Shown piece by piece: positions 17,829 through 27,601 of a stretch of 64,000 nucleotides of DNA. A program made the translations under genes and the position numbers. This stretch comes from Rhizobium favelukesii (GTDB lineage: Bacteria > Pseudomonadota > Alphaproteobacteria > Rhizobiales > Rhizobiaceae). The DNA lies in contig NZ_HG916852.1 of NCBI RefSeq assembly GCF_000577275.2, forward strand, positions 3,792,001 to 3,856,000, written 5' to 3'. Position 1 is the first letter of the stretch; every line of letters begins with the position of its first letter. The notes under the pieces are model-generated. The model saw only the letters and a program-made list of their open reading frames with translations. It was not told where the DNA came from and searched no databases.

Positions 17829-18725
17829 TCATTCCGCGGGCGTGGCTTGCTCCGCCGTTGCGGCCTTCCGCCGAAACATGTCCTGCGCCGCCAGCACCGC
17901 CCCGCCTGTCACGAGCAGGCAGGCGAAGGCGATCCGCCAGCTTGGGTCGGCAAAGCCGAAGATAGTCAGGATGATCGTCGAAAGCAGGGGCGCGGCATAG
18001 CTCGCCGAGCCGAGGATCTGGATGTCGCCATTTTTGACGCCGAAATCCCACGCATAGAAGGCGGCACCCACCGGAAACAGGCCGAGGCCGAGAACACCCA
18101 GCCATTCAAGGCCCGTCTCCGGCCAGATCGTCGTCTCAAGGCCGAGGTGGCAGATCAGCGACAGGATAGAGGTCGCCATGCAGAAACCGGTGACGACATC
18201 GGTCGACACAGCATCGAACCGCCGCGTCAACAGCGAATAGCCGGACCACGTGAAGGCGCAAAGGAAGGCAGCGCCGTAGCCGACGGCATAGGCGCCATCG
18301 AAATTGATGCCGTTGCGCCCGACGATCAGGAAGGTGCCGCAAAGACCGGCCAGGGCGCCGACGATATGATACCAGCGCAGCCGCTCTCCCGGCAGCAGCG
18401 CCGATCCGACGACGATCAGCAGCGGCCAGAGATAGGCAATCAGCCCTGCTTCGACCGCCGGCGCATTGCGAAGCGCCGTGAAGTAGAGGAAGTGATAACC
18501 GAACAATCCCGCAATCCCGACGATCCAGACCTTGGCCGGCTGCTTGAGCAGCGCCAGCCGCGACGGATTGAGGGTCAGCACGACGATGCCGGGAATGCTG
18601 CCGATGGCAAAGCAGATTGCCGACAGCTGGAACGGCGGCATTTTGCCGGAGGCGGCCGTCAACAGCGCCAGAAACGACCACATGAGGATGGCCGTAAAGC
18701 CGATTAGCGTTGCCCGAAGCTTCAC
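17829..18725 (-). CDS. DMT-superfamily exporter, YddG-like (EamA)
   Basis: A 298-residue membrane protein with about ten hydrophobic helices and two EamA repeats. The N-terminus (LIGFTAILMWSFLALLTAASG) and the segment NAPAVEAGLIAYLWPLLIV are typical of YddG, which exports aromatic amino acids in enterobacteria. The substrate here is inferred from family resemblance only. The C-terminus is a short charged tail. It lies on the minus strand just before the DUF3108 gene, with 31 bp between, so the two could be cotranscribed. Confidence 0.85.
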   Translation of the reverse strand: MKLRATLIGFTAILMWSFLALLTAASGKMPPFQLSAICFAIGSIPGIVVLTLNPSRLALLKQPAKVWIVGIAGLFGYHFLYFTALRNAPAVEAGLIAYLWPLLIVVGSALLPGERLRWYHIVGALAGLCGTFLIVGRNGINFDGAYAVGYGAAFLCAFTWSGYSLLTRRFDAVSTDVVTGFCMATSILSLICHLGLETTIWPETGLEWLGVLGLGLFPVGAAFYAWDFGVKNGDIQILGSASYAAPLLSTIILTIFGFADPSWRIAFACLLVTGGAVLAAQDMFRRKAATAEQATPAE

Positions 18726-18756
18726 CTGCCCCCCTTTTGCGGAGACCCCTGCTCCG

Positions 18757-19533
18757 TCAGCTTGCGCCGTACTTCACGGCGGTGATCGTCACCGGCCCGT
18801 ATTGCGTGGGAATACGGACGTAGACCGGAGCATATACATTTGCCGTATCCGACTTGGCAAACCAGATTTCCATCCGGCTGCTCTTGCTCAGATAGTCGAT
18901 ATCGCTGCGACCCTTCTTGTAGCCGGAGCGAGGGACGAACCGGACATTGCAGACCGTCGCCTTGCCGCTGAAGCCCGCCGTCGAGAAATTCTGCGCGCCC
19001 TTGGGAGAGAGCACCAGATCCATGCGCATCTCGCCGTCATAGATCGGCAGCTTCTGCGCGCAGACATTGGCATCTCCGGGGAAGATCAGACCTGAGATCG
19101 GGTCGAGGACGGAACGCATGTCGCTGGCCGGTACGTTGACCCAGTTCTTTGGCAGCCGGCGCGGCGGCTTGACTGTCGTCGAGGTGATATTGCCGTTGCT
19201 GTAACGCACTTCGTATGTCCGGGCGCGCTTGCCGCTCCTGTAGTAGAGATAGTAGCGGGATGCCTGTAGCCGGTCGCCGCGCAGCACGCCGTCGACGCTC
19301 GTCTTGGCGGAGATATTGGTGACGAGGTCGGCAAGGCCGGCCGAACTGATGTCACCAGATACCCTGTAGCTCTTGTCGTCCTCGATCTTCGTCAGGAAGG
19401 CTGCGCGCGCAATCGTCAAAATGCCAAGCGAAACCCTGTATTCCGTGCGATACACGATCTCGCTCGCCCCGGCCGGAATGGCCATCAGCGCAGCGACCGC
19501 GGAAATGAAAATGCGTTTGCCCAGATGAGCCAT
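18757..19533 (-). CDS. Secreted DUF3108 domain protein
   Basis: A 258-residue exported protein with a signal peptide (KRIFISAVAALMAIPAGAS) followed by a DUF3108 domain (IVYRTEYRVSLGILTIARAAF at the start, then beta-rich segments and DPISGLIFP). Members are periplasmic and of unknown function, and the family resembles lipid-binding beta folds. The ATG at 19533 sits directly before the signal peptide; an in-frame start 14 codons upstream would precede it with an unlikely leader. It diverges from rpmB across a 238-bp region containing the rpmB promoter. Confidence 0.85.
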   Translation of the reverse strand: MAHLGKRIFISAVAALMAIPAGASEIVYRTEYRVSLGILTIARAAFLTKIEDDKSYRVSGDISSAGLADLVTNISAKTSVDGVLRGDRLQASRYYLYYRSGKRARTYEVRYSNGNITSTTVKPPRRLPKNWVNVPASDMRSVLDPISGLIFPGDANVCAQKLPIYDGEMRMDLVLSPKGAQNFSTAGFSGKATVCNVRFVPRSGYKKGRSDIDYLSKSSRMEIWFAKSDTANVYAPVYVRIPTQYGPVTITAVKYGAS

Positions 19534-19648
19534 GAAATGAACCTTGTTCGGGCAGCTCGTAAAGCCGTTCATCACGGTCTATACGCCTGTCTCACGACGA
19601 AGCAAACACGAGCTTTTTGACAGAATTGCGGGAAATGCCAAGGTTTGG

Positions 19649-19677
19649 CTTGACGCGCACGGCCTGTCTGACTATAG
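19649..19677 (+). promoter_or_regulatory. Probable housekeeping promoter of rpmB
   Basis: CTTGAC at 19649-19654, a 17-base spacer, and CTATAG at 19672-19677. This nearly equals the Sinorhizobium sigma-70 consensus (CTTGAC-N17-CTATAT), about 95 bases before the rpmB start. Confidence 0.75.
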
Positions 19678-19771
19678 AACCGCAACTTTCCAATCATGGC
19701 CTGTTGGATTGCTAGCCCGGTTTTGCGTGGGCGTGCAACTGATGGCCGAGAAAAACAAGAATAGGTGTTCC

Positions 19772-20068
19772 ATGTCCCGCATGTGCGAATTGACCGGCAA
19801 GGCAGTCCTGACTGGTAACAATGTCAGCCATGCCAACAACAAGACCAAGCGCCGGTTCCTCCCGAACCTATGCCAGGTTACGCTGATCTCCGACGCGCTC
19901 GGCCAGCGTTATCGTCTTCGCGTTTCGGCTGCTGCTCTTCGTTCCGTCGAGCACCGTGGCGGTCTCGATGCCTTCCTGCTGAAGGCAAGTGAAAACGAAC
20001 TGTCGATGCGCGCTCGTCTGCTGCGTCGCCAGATCGTCAAGAAGACTGCCGAAGCCGCTGCTGCGTAA
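19772..20068 (+). CDS. rpmB: 50S ribosomal protein L28
   Basis: A 98-residue ribosomal protein beginning [24 protein letters not shown], the clear L28 signature, with TKRRFLPNL and a basic C-terminus ([15 protein letters not shown]). AGGTG precedes the ATG. It has its own near-consensus promoter at 19649-19677 and a strong terminator hairpin at 20100-20136, so it is probably monocistronic. The frame is open further upstream, but nothing before 19772 resembles L28. Confidence 0.97.
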   Translation: MSRMCELTGKAVLTGNNVSHANNKTKRRFLPNLCQVTLISDALGQRYRLRVSAAALRSVEHRGGLDAFLLKASENELSMRARLLRRQIVKKTAEAAAA

Positions 20069-20099
20069 GCTTCGACTGCTTCTTCTTTCATACGGCTTC

Positions 20100-20136
20100 A
20101 AAAGGCTTGCACGGATGATATCCGGACAAGCCTTTT
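20100..20136 (+). terminator. Terminator hairpin after rpmB
   Basis: Perfect 10-bp arms AAAAGGCTTG and CAAGCCTTTT enclose a second small stem CGGAT-gat-ATCCG. The 3' arm supplies the T-run. It lies 31 bases after the rpmB stop and upstream of the next gene's leader. Confidence 0.75.
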
Positions 20137-20159
20137 GCTTTGCCGGCCTGTCCCTCGAA

Positions 20160-20189
20160 CTGGTGGCATACCCCAGGATAAAAAAATGC
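20160..20189 (+). promoter_or_regulatory. Candidate preQ1-I-type riboswitch overlapping the transporter start codon
   Basis: CTGG (20160-20163) pairs with CCAG (20173-20176). The loop holds GCAT (20166-20169), which can pair with ATGC (20186-20189), i.e. the start codon region, giving an H-type pseudoknot. An A-run (20180-20186) links the two stems, as in the preQ1-I L3 loop. The layout closely resembles known preQ1-I aptamers. The AGGA ribosome site (20175-20178) overlaps the 3' arm of the first stem, so ligand binding would block translation. The first stem is only 4 bp. Confidence 0.5.
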
Positions 20190-20821
20190 TGACGACGCGC
20201 TTTACGCTTATCTATGTCACGCTGATGACGCTGGTCGTGGTCGCCTCGAACTTCCTCGTGCAGTTCCCGCTGAATGCCATGCTCGCCGGCATCAATCTGG
20301 CCGACATTCTGACCTGGGGTGCCTTCACCTATCCGGTCGCCTTCCTGATCACGGATCTGACCAACCGCCAGTTCGGCCCGCAGGCTGCCCGCAAGGTCGT
20401 CTTTGCAGGCTTTGCCGTCGGTGTGGCGCTGTCCTTCTATACCTCGGTTCCGCGTATCGCGATCGCTTCGGGTTCGGCCTATCTCGCCGGCCAGCTGCTC
20501 GATATCTCGGTCTTCAACCGCCTGCGCCGTCAGGCCTGGTGGCGCGCGCCGCTCGTCGGCTCGCTGATCGGCTCGATGCTGGATACAGTGATCTTCTTCT
20601 CCTTCGCTTTCGCGGCCTTCTTCGTCTTCATCGGGCCGAACAATCCCTTCGCGCTCGAACCCGCCCCGATCCTCGGCGTCTTCACTGCAGAGGCGCCGCG
20701 CTGGATTTCCTGGGCGATCGGCGACTTCGCGGTGAAGATGATCGTCGGCCTCGTGATGCTGCTGCCCTATGGCGCACTGATGAACGTGCTGCGCCCGATG
20801 CAGGCCGCCCCCGCGCGCTAA
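20186..20821 (+). CDS. Queuosine precursor transporter, VUT/YhhQ family
   Basis: A 211-residue integral membrane protein with about six TM segments (LIYVTLMTLVVVASNFLV, ILTWGAFTYPVAFLITDL, FAGFAVGVALSFYTS and others). The TYPVAFLITDLTNRQFG motif is characteristic of the VUT family (COG1738/YhhQ), which imports queuosine precursors such as preQ0/preQ1 for tRNA modification. ATG 20186 with upstream AGGA is chosen; a start 17 codons earlier lies in the leader. A preQ1-like pseudoknot overlaps the start codon, consistent with this substrate. A rho-independent terminator follows. Confidence 0.92.
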   Translation: MLTTRFTLIYVTLMTLVVVASNFLVQFPLNAMLAGINLADILTWGAFTYPVAFLITDLTNRQFGPQAARKVVFAGFAVGVALSFYTSVPRIAIASGSAYLAGQLLDISVFNRLRRQAWWRAPLVGSLIGSMLDTVIFFSFAFAAFFVFIGPNNPFALEPAPILGVFTAEAPRWISWAIGDFAVKMIVGLVMLLPYGALMNVLRPMQAAPAR

Positions 20822-20853
20822 ACAGGCGCCCGCCGCCCCCATTCTTAGCTATT

Positions 20854-20880
20854 CGGCGGAGCTCTTGCTCCGCCGTTTCT
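20854..20880 (+). terminator. Rho-independent terminator after the VUT transporter
   Basis: CGGCGGAGC (20854-20862), loop TCTT, then GCTCCGCCG (20867-20875), a perfect 9-bp stem followed by TTTCTTATT. It lies 33 bases after the stop codon. Confidence 0.85.
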
Positions 20881-21046
20881 TATTATTGGCAAGGACCCCT
20901 GGACGGTTTGCCGAAAGATTCTCGCCGCGACACTTTGCTGCCACGCTCGAATGCAAAAAAATCTATGTATCCCATTGCGCGGCGGTGGTTGTTGATGACG
21001 TTTTTATGACAGAAAGTGTCGCAACCGCATCAAACAGGAGGCAAGC

Positions 21047-21388
21047 GTGAGCGAGAAGCGGAAGCGAGTTTATGAGGCGCTGTTGGACGGCGCGACGGAA
21101 GGTCTTTTTGGCAATGCGCTTTTCGATTTCGTGCTGGAACGATGTCCCAAGGCCACCAGCAAGAAGATCGTGCGTGCCTCTTTGCTGGCCCTGACCGATC
21201 CTGACGTCACCGACCGCAACGTTCTGCATACTATCTACGCGCTCGCCATCGCCCACCGGATGGATGAAGTCGGCTCTACCAACGATCCTGACGACGATGA
21301 GAATCCCACGGAAAAGAGCCCGGTGCTGCGGACGCTGAAGAAGAAGCGTACGTCCGCGTCGGCGCCAGTGGAGGCTAGCCAGATCTGA
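21047..21388 (+). CDS. Small conserved-looking hypothetical protein
   Basis: A 113-residue soluble protein starting at GTG 21047 with an excellent ribosome site (AGGAGG, 21036-21041). The N-terminal two thirds look helical (RVYEALLDGATEGLFGNALFDFVLERCP, then KIVRASLLALTDPDVTDRNVLHTIYALAIAHRM). The tail is acidic then basic and low in complexity. I recognise no family. The strong ribosome site and helical pattern argue it is real. It stands alone between the transporter terminator and the AraC regulator. The 265 bp after it show no gene. Confidence 0.7.
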   Translation: MSEKRKRVYEALLDGATEGLFGNALFDFVLERCPKATSKKIVRASLLALTDPDVTDRNVLHTIYALAIAHRMDEVGSTNDPDDDENPTEKSPVLRTLKKKRTSASAPVEASQI

Positions 21389-21653
21389 ACCGGCGGCTTC
21401 AGGGCGGTGCATCACCAATGTTGCGGATGCACAACACCGTAAGCGAAGCGAAACGGCGAAAACCCTCGCCGCAATGTGTGACGGTTGACGACAAGATCGC
21501 CACAAACCTAGCAACCAAACTGAGCATCCAATACCACGACCCGGACGATGCCGACGACTATGTGGAAGGTTTCCTGCGCTTACGGCGGAACTCCTAAGGC
21601 GCACGTGCTCGGTTCGGGCTGCGCCAAGACACGCGCAGCCCGTGCTAAATTAG

Positions 21654-22613
21654 CTAATCGGCGGCTCCGACCTGGCGGCGCTGTCCAAGCTCCGCTCGCG
21701 GCGATTGCCGGTTGCGGCCGTACTGGCGTGGCGAGCAGCCCATCACCCGCTTGAACGCCGTGCTGAAGGCGGCTTCCGACTCGTAGCCGAGCGATGGCGC
21801 GATCAGGGAAATGGGTTCTCTGGAGTTTTCCAGCCGGTCTCCGGCGAGAAGCATGCGCCAATGCACGAGATAGTCCATCGGCGAGGTCCCGACCGTCTCC
21901 TTGAACCTGAGCGCAAAGGTCGAGCGCGACATGCCGGCGCGCGCCGCCAGTTCCTGCAGGGTCCAGCGGCGGGCCGGGTCGTCGTGCATCGCCGTCATCG
22001 CCGCACTCATCTGCTTGTCTGCCAGCGCAAAGAGCCATCCGACACCGGCCCGGGAACCGTCCGCGAGATGCAGCCGCAGCGCCTGAACCAGGATCATGTG
22101 CGCCAGGTGTTGCACGATCAGGAAGCCGCCCGGTTGCGGCTCGCGCAGCTCCTGCATCATCCGCTCCACCGACCAGCGCAGCGCCGCCTGGCCGGGCTCG
22201 TCCCTGATGAGGACGATGGGCGGCAGGATGCGAAGCAGCAGGCCCGCATGCGCGCCGGTCAGCGCAAAGCGGCTGCTCACCAGAAGGAAATCGTCGCCGC
22301 CATTGTAGGAGACGATGCCGCCCGTGCGCGCGCTCGCAAAGATCGTCGCCGCTCCGACCGGCGGCAGCGAAAGGTCCGTCGCCAGGCGAAAAGGACGGCC
22401 ACTCGGCATCAGGAAGCAATCACCCGTCTGCAGCCGCACCGCCTCTGGCACGCCTTCCACCGAGAGCCAGCAATGGCCGGAAACCACGGCGCCGCATTTG
22501 ACACCGTCTCGTTGATCGGGGAACTGGATCGACCACTCCCCACCCGCCTCGAAGCCCGCAGACAGGTAATTGCGGGGCTTCAGCAGAGACAGGACGTTTG
22601 ACAGCGGATCCAT
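21654..22613 (-). CDS. AraC-family regulator with cupin sensor domain
   Basis: A 319-residue regulator. The N-terminal 190 residues form a cupin-like ligand domain of the AraC_binding_2 type (VVSGHCWLSVEGVPEAVRLQTGDCFLMPSGRPF). The C-terminal 100 residues carry two helix-turn-helix units (WTLQELAARAGMSRSTFALRFKETVG, then PISLIAPSLGYESEAAFSTAFKRVMG). Start ATG 22613 begins MDPLSNVLSLLKPR. It diverges from the SDR gene at 22743, an arrangement in which such regulators usually control the neighbour. A dyad at 22643-22667 lies between them. Confidence 0.9.
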   Translation of the reverse strand: MDPLSNVLSLLKPRNYLSAGFEAGGEWSIQFPDQRDGVKCGAVVSGHCWLSVEGVPEAVRLQTGDCFLMPSGRPFRLATDLSLPPVGAATIFASARTGGIVSYNGGDDFLLVSSRFALTGAHAGLLLRILPPIVLIRDEPGQAALRWSVERMMQELREPQPGGFLIVQHLAHMILVQALRLHLADGSRAGVGWLFALADKQMSAAMTAMHDDPARRWTLQELAARAGMSRSTFALRFKETVGTSPMDYLVHWRMLLAGDRLENSREPISLIAPSLGYESEAAFSTAFKRVMGCSPRQYGRNRQSPRAELGQRRQVGAAD

Positions 22614-22642
22614 GAGGCCATTCCGGACGATCGCGAAGATAA

Positions 22643-22667
22643 TACGGACCTTATAGCATAGACCGTA
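22643..22667. promoter_or_regulatory. Dyad in the AraC/SDR divergent region
   Basis: TACGG (22643-22647) and CCGTA (22663-22667) are inverted around a 15-base AT-rich centre that includes TTATAGCATAG. A candidate binding site for the adjacent AraC-type regulator; the assignment is by position only. Confidence 0.35.
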
Positions 22668-22742
22668 CTTTCCAGACATCTTACCTTGATCTGGACGAGG
22701 CCGCGGGGCGGCCCGAAATTCAGAGATAGCTGGGAGAAATCG

Positions 22743-23629
22743 ATGCGTGTCTTCGTAACAGGCGCGACGGGATTTGTCGGCTCTGCCGTCGTTCAGGAGC
22801 TCATTGGCGCGGGCCACCAGGTCCTCGGCCTTGCCCGCTCGGATGCCGCTGCGGTATTGCTTGCAGCGGCCGGTGCTGCCGTGCATCGCGGCCGTCTTGA
22901 GGATCTGGAGAGCCTGCGCAGTGGTGCCGCTGCCGCCGACGGCGTGATCCATACCGGCTTCATCCATGACTTCTCCAGGTTCAAGGAGAACTGCGAGATC
23001 GACCGGCGGGCCATCGAGACGCTGGCTTTCACGTTGGCGGCGAGCGACCGCCCGCTGGTCATCACCTCAGGAACCGGGCTGCTCCCGAAAGGCCGGTTGA
23101 CCACCGAGGAGGATGCGCCGACCGCCGCCTCTCCCCGCATCGCCTCCGAAGAGGCCGCCGCTGCCGCCGCATCGCGGGGTGTGCGCGCCATCACGATCCG
23201 CCTGCCTCCGTCGGTTCATGGCGACGGCGATCACGGCTTCGTCCCGCTGCTGATCGGCCTCGCCCGCGAGAAGGGCGTTTCGGTCTATACCGGCGAGGGG
23301 GGCAATCTCTGGGCCGCCGTGCACAGGTTCGATGCAGCCAAGCTCTACAGGCTGGCGCTCGAGAAGGGCAAGGCAGGCGCCCGCTATCATGGCGTCGCTG
23401 AAGAGGGCGTTCGCTTCCGGGAGATCGCCGAGGTCATCGGCCACCGGCTGAACGTGCCGGTCGTTTCCAAGTCTCCGGAGGAGGCGGCTGTACACTTCGG
23501 CTGGTTTGCGCATTTTGCGGCGATGGACAATCTCGCCTCGAGCAAGCGCACGCGCGAAGAAATGGGTTGGCAGGCAACCGGTCCGGGGCTGATCGCGGAT
23601 ATCGACCGGCGGTCTATTTTGGCGGCTGA
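22743..23629 (+). CDS. SDR-family NAD-dependent epimerase/dehydratase with apparent 3' frameshift
   Basis: Extended short-chain dehydrogenase with the NAD-binding motif GATGFVG (residues 7-13), a SGTG active-site strand and [10 protein letters not shown], typical of the SDR oxidoreductases paired with AraC regulators. ATG 22743 follows GGGAGAAA. Conserved sequence runs to about residue 289 (GLIADIDR). Read as written, the frame does not stop there but continues to 24056 for 437 residues, antisense to the next gene. Restoring one base near 23607-23612 gives a normal ending (...AVYFGG) with TGA at 23627-23629. The coordinates given are for this restored form; a real frameshift and a sequencing error look alike here. 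Confidence 0.75.
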
Positions 23630-23639
23630 CGCCGGGCGG

Positions 23640-24671
23640 TCATTTCTGCAGGCGAGCCGTGTCGCCGGCTCGCGACTCCACCAGCCGGAACTCCAGCATC
23701 AGATTGCGTTGGAGGATGGAGTGATTGTCATCAGAGACGATCACCACATGCGTGGTCCCATCCTTGGCCGCGAAGACATCCAAGCCTTCCATATTGTCGA
23801 TCTGATAGTTGAAGTCGCCCTGCAACAATATCTCGCCGTCCATAACAGCGCCGGGTCGGATGTCGGCAGCCTTGATGCGGCGGATGCGCATTCCGATGCC
23901 TTCTGCGACGTTGAAGCGGCGCTCCAGCAGCAGCAGGTCGCCATTCGGCAGGAAGGCTCCGTCCGTCGCGTCGAAATCGCCGTAATGGGCGAGCGACAGA
24001 CGTCCCTTCAACGGCCCGTCCAGAATCGCTGCATAGGCATTGCCGTCGATGTCTAAGCTGCGTTCGGCGACGATCAACGTCCCGCCCTTGAGGGCACTGT
24101 CCACGGGCGCAATGGCGATGGTCTCAAAGCCGCGGTTGCCGCGCAGCGATCGGTTGGGGAACGGAATGGGAATGGTGTCGATCGCACGCGACGTCTCGAA
24201 GCCGGGGTCGGGATAGACGTCGACGCGGTGGTCCTGCTCGAAGGAAACGAGGATCTGGTCGCCATGCAGCGTGACACCCTCGGCATCCATATGCCCCTTG
24301 CCTTCAAAGCTCTCCCCGGCGCGATTCTTCATCGGGGTGATCGCGACATCGGCAAGGCCAGACAGGCGCCCCTGCGGATCGCGCTCGATGCGTCCGGTCA
24401 TCCAGTGGCCGGTATCGAGCACGCCCACAAAATCCGTCTTGTCTGATCGAAAACGGATCGACGACAGCGAACCGAACAGCCGTTGGGGAGAGACCATCTC
24501 GAGCCCACCGAGGAATTCGACGGGGCCGAACCGGGTCGCGTCGGAGCCGATCTTGAAGTCAGTGATGACGCGGCTCCTGACCTCGACATCGCCATCGGCA
24601 AGCGCTGGCGGCATGGCGGCCGCCAGCGCAAGGGCGATCGATATCAGGCTGGCGAAAGGCTTCCGGAGCAT
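23640..24671 (-). CDS. Secreted esterase-like/phytase-like domain protein
   Basis: A 343-residue exported protein with a signal peptide ([20 protein letters not shown]). It has the esterase-like-activity-of-phytase domain: [53 protein letters not shown] and [20 protein letters not shown] are the conserved blocks of this beta-propeller-like family. Substrate unknown; periplasmic location is inferred. It ends 11 bases past the likely SDR stop on the other strand and lies 20 bp downstream of cobT on the same strand, so it may be the last gene of a cobS-cobT unit. Confidence 0.85.
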   Translation of the reverse strand: MLRKPFASLISIALALAAAMPPALADGDVEVRSRVITDFKIGSDATRFGPVEFLGGLEMVSPQRLFGSLSSIRFRSDKTDFVGVLDTGHWMTGRIERDPQGRLSGLADVAITPMKNRAGESFEGKGHMDAEGVTLHGDQILVSFEQDHRVDVYPDPGFETSRAIDTIPIPFPNRSLRGNRGFETIAIAPVDSALKGGTLIVAERSLDIDGNAYAAILDGPLKGRLSLAHYGDFDATDGAFLPNGDLLLLERRFNVAEGIGMRIRRIKAADIRPGAVMDGEILLQGDFNYQIDNMEGLDVFAAKDGTTHVVIVSDDNHSILQRNLMLEFRLVESRAGDTARLQK

Positions 24672-24691
24672 CCAGAAAGCGTCCTTCGCGG

Positions 24692-26593
24692 TTAGCCGGC
24701 GCGGCGGAGGCGACCGCCCCGCGGCTGAACGGTCTTGTCTTCGAAGAGCGACGCAAGCTGCTCGGTCATGGCGCCGGCCAGCTCGTCCGCATCGACGATC
24801 GTCACCGCGCGCCTGTAATAGCGCGTCACGTCATGACCGATACCGATTGCCAGAAGCTCGACCGGCGAACGCGTCTCGATGCGATCGATGACGGCGCGCA
24901 GGTGTCGCTCCAGATAGTTGCCCGGATTGACCGACAGCGTCGAATCGTCGACCGGCGCGCCATCGGAGATCATCATCAGGATGCGTCGCTGCTCGCGGCG
25001 GGCAAGCAGGCGGTTGTGCGCCCAGATCAACGCTTCGCCGTCGATGTTCTCCTTGAGCAGGCCTTCGCGCATCATCAGGCCGAGATTGGCACGCGCACGG
25101 CGCCAGGGAGCATCGGCCGACTTGTAGATGATATGGCGCAGATCGTTGAGACGGCCCGGTGTCTGCGGCTTGCCGCCACCAAGCCACTTCTCACGCGCCT
25201 GCCCACCCTTCCAGGCCTTTGTGGTAAAGCCCAGGATCTCGACCTTGACGCCGCAGCGCTCCAACGTGCGTGCCAGGATATCGGCGCAGGTGGCCGCAAC
25301 CGTGATCGGGCGGCCGCGCATCGAGCCTGAGTTATCGATCAAAAGCGTTACGACGGTATCGCGGAACTGCGTGTCCCGCTCCATCTTGAAGGACAGCGCC
25401 TGCATCGGGTCAATGATCATGCGCGTCAGACGCGCAGGGTCGAGGTATCCTTCCTCGAGATCGAAATCCCAGGAGCGGTTCTGCTGCGCCATCAGGCGGC
25501 GCTGCAGGCGGTTCGCGAGACGGCCAACCGCACCCTGCAGATGTGCAAGCTGCTTGTCGAGGAAGGCGCGCAAGCGCTCCAGCTCCGCGGCATCGCAGAG
25601 CTCTTCGGCAGTAATTGTCTCGTCAAATTCCTCGGTGAAGACGTGGTAATCGACCTTCTCGTTGAAGTCGTCGAAGGGGGTGTTCGGACGGCGGGTTTCG
25701 CCCGGCGTCTCGGAATCGTCCTCGCCTTCTTCCTGCATGTCGTCGTCGGAGATTTCGGCGCCTTCGGTGTCGCCGTCCTCCATCTGCTCGTCGGCGACTT
25801 CGCTGTCCTCCACGGGCGCAGCGTCGGAACCCGCCTCGTCATCGACCTCGTCCTGATCCTGCTCGTCGCCGTTCGGCTGGTCTTCCTGCTCCGAATCGTC
25901 GTCGGAATCGGGCTCGCTGTCATCGTCGCCATACTCTTCCGCCATCTCCATGGCCGAAAGCACGTTGCGGATTGCCTTCGAGAAGGCTGGCTGATCGTTG
26001 ATGACGCCGGAGAGGTTTTCGAGTTCGGCACCAGCTTTCTCCTCGATGAACGAGCGCCAAAGGTCGAGGACCTTGCCGGCGGAAGCTGGCGGCTTCTCAC
26101 CGGTCAGCTTCTCGCGCACCATCATGGCCATGGCCTCGCCGATCGGCGCATCCTCCTGTCGCTCGATGCCGGAGAAATTCGCCTTGGCGTATTTCTCATC
26201 GGTCATCGACCGAAGGTTTGCAGCAACGCCTTCCATGCGCAGCGCGCCGATCGATTCCACCCGCGCCTGCTCGACGGCGTCGAAGATCGCCCGCGCGTCG
26301 GAGCCTTGCGGCGCCATCGTCGCGTGCACCCTATCGTCGTGGCAGGCGAGCCTCAGCGCCATCGAGTCGCCGAGGCCGCGCGTGACCGCGAGTTCATGCA
26401 TCGTCGGACGCTTGGAAAGCTCCGGCAGACGAATCCGCTCGGCAGTCATTCCAGGGCGTTCGTTGGCGAAGGTCACCTCGACGTCGCCATCGCCGGCAAT
26501 CGCGCGAACGCTGCCGGTTATCGCCCGCCGCAGCGGCTCGACGTCGACTGGCGAGCCAGGCTTTGCTTTCGAATTGTCACCGCGAGCAGCCAT
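24692..26593 (-). CDS. cobT: Cobaltochelatase subunit CobT
   Basis: Subunit of the aerobic CobNST chelatase that inserts cobalt into hydrogenobyrinic acid a,c-diamide for vitamin B12 synthesis. The 633 residues hold an N-terminal helical domain, a very acidic linker (about residues 216-300, mostly D/E/Q) and a C-terminal von Willebrand A domain with the MIDAS motif D420-N-S-G-S424. The acidic linker is typical of magnesium- and cobalt-chelatase D-type subunits. It lies 12 bp after cobS on the same strand. CobN is not in this window. Confidence 0.96.
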   Translation of the reverse strand: MAARGDNSKAKPGSPVDVEPLRRAITGSVRAIAGDGDVEVTFANERPGMTAERIRLPELSKRPTMHELAVTRGLGDSMALRLACHDDRVHATMAPQGSDARAIFDAVEQARVESIGALRMEGVAANLRSMTDEKYAKANFSGIERQEDAPIGEAMAMMVREKLTGEKPPASAGKVLDLWRSFIEEKAGAELENLSGVINDQPAFSKAIRNVLSAMEMAEEYGDDDSEPDSDDDSEQEDQPNGDEQDQDEVDDEAGSDAAPVEDSEVADEQMEDGDTEGAEISDDDMQEEGEDDSETPGETRRPNTPFDDFNEKVDYHVFTEEFDETITAEELCDAAELERLRAFLDKQLAHLQGAVGRLANRLQRRLMAQQNRSWDFDLEEGYLDPARLTRMIIDPMQALSFKMERDTQFRDTVVTLLIDNSGSMRGRPITVAATCADILARTLERCGVKVEILGFTTKAWKGGQAREKWLGGGKPQTPGRLNDLRHIIYKSADAPWRRARANLGLMMREGLLKENIDGEALIWAHNRLLARREQRRILMMISDGAPVDDSTLSVNPGNYLERHLRAVIDRIETRSPVELLAIGIGHDVTRYYRRAVTIVDADELAGAMTEQLASLFEDKTVQPRGGRLRRAG

Positions 26594-26605
26594 GATCGGT
26601 CAGCC

Positions 26606-27601
26606 TTAGGCTTCCAGAACGATATTGGCCGCACTCTCCTTCAGCTCGACGCCGAAGGCGCGCTGATAGTGCTCGGCAACCAGCGGGCGCTCCAGTTCGT
26701 CGCACTTGTTGAGGAAGGTGACGCGGAAGGCAAAGGCGATATCCCCGAAGATCTCGGCGTTTTCTGCCCAGGTGATGACCGTACGCGGGCTCATGACGGT
26801 GGACAGATCGCCGTTCATGAAGGAGGCGCGCGTCAGATCGGCAACGCGAACCATCTTGGAGACCGTATCGCGGCCTTCCTTGTCCTTCTGGAACGTCTTC
26901 ACCTTGGCAGCGACGATGTTCACCTCATGGTCGTGCGGCAGGTAGTTCAGCGTCGTGACAATCGACCAGCGGTCCATCTGCGCCTGGTTTATCTGCTGTG
27001 TGCCGTGATAGAGGCCGGTGGTGTCGCCGAGGCCGATCGTGTTTGCGGTGGCAAAAAGACGGAAAGCCGGGTGCGGACGGATGACACGGCTCTGGTCGAG
27101 CAGCGTCAGGCGGCCGGACGATTCCAGAACGCGCTGGATGACGAACATCACGTCGGGGCGGCCGGCATCGTATTCGTCGAAGACGAGCGCGACGTTGTGC
27201 TGGTAAGCCCAGGGCAGGATGCCGTCCTTGAATTCCGTGACCTGCAAACCGTCCTTCAGAACGATCGCGTCCTTGCCGACGAGGTCGATACGGCTGACAT
27301 GGCTGTCGAGGTTGATACGCACGCACGGCCAGTTGAGGCGGGCGGCGACCTGTTCGATGTGCGAGGACTTGCCCGTGCCGTGATAGCCGGAGATCATCAC
27401 GCGTCGGTTATGGGCGAAACCGGCAAGAATGGCGAGCGTGGTCTCGCGGTCGAAGAGATAATCGGTGTCGAGGTCCGGAACATAGGCGCTGCCCTGGCTA
27501 TAGGCCGGCACGCGAATGTCGGAATCGATACCAAAGACCTCCCTGACCGAAACGGTGGTGTCCGGAAGCTCCGAAATATCAAGGTCAATCTTGCTCATCA
27601 T
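26606..27601 (-). CDS. cobS: Cobaltochelatase subunit CobS (AAA+ ATPase)
   Basis: ATPase motor of the CobNST chelatase. The 331 residues carry Walker [10 protein letters not shown] (about 72-80), Walker B ALVFDEYD, and sensor residues in [18 protein letters not shown]. Two adjacent ATGs (27601 and 27598) follow GGAGAC; the family usually begins MMSKIDLD, so 27601 is used. An in-frame start farther upstream lacks support. It is followed by cobT at 12 bp. The 310 bp upstream show no gene. Confidence 0.96.
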   Translation of the reverse strand: MMSKIDLDISELPDTTVSVREVFGIDSDIRVPAYSQGSAYVPDLDTDYLFDRETTLAILAGFAHNRRVMISGYHGTGKSSHIEQVAARLNWPCVRINLDSHVSRIDLVGKDAIVLKDGLQVTEFKDGILPWAYQHNVALVFDEYDAGRPDVMFVIQRVLESSGRLTLLDQSRVIRPHPAFRLFATANTIGLGDTTGLYHGTQQINQAQMDRWSIVTTLNYLPHDHEVNIVAAKVKTFQKDKEGRDTVSKMVRVADLTRASFMNGDLSTVMSPRTVITWAENAEIFGDIAFAFRVTFLNKCDELERPLVAEHYQRAFGVELKESAANIVLEA

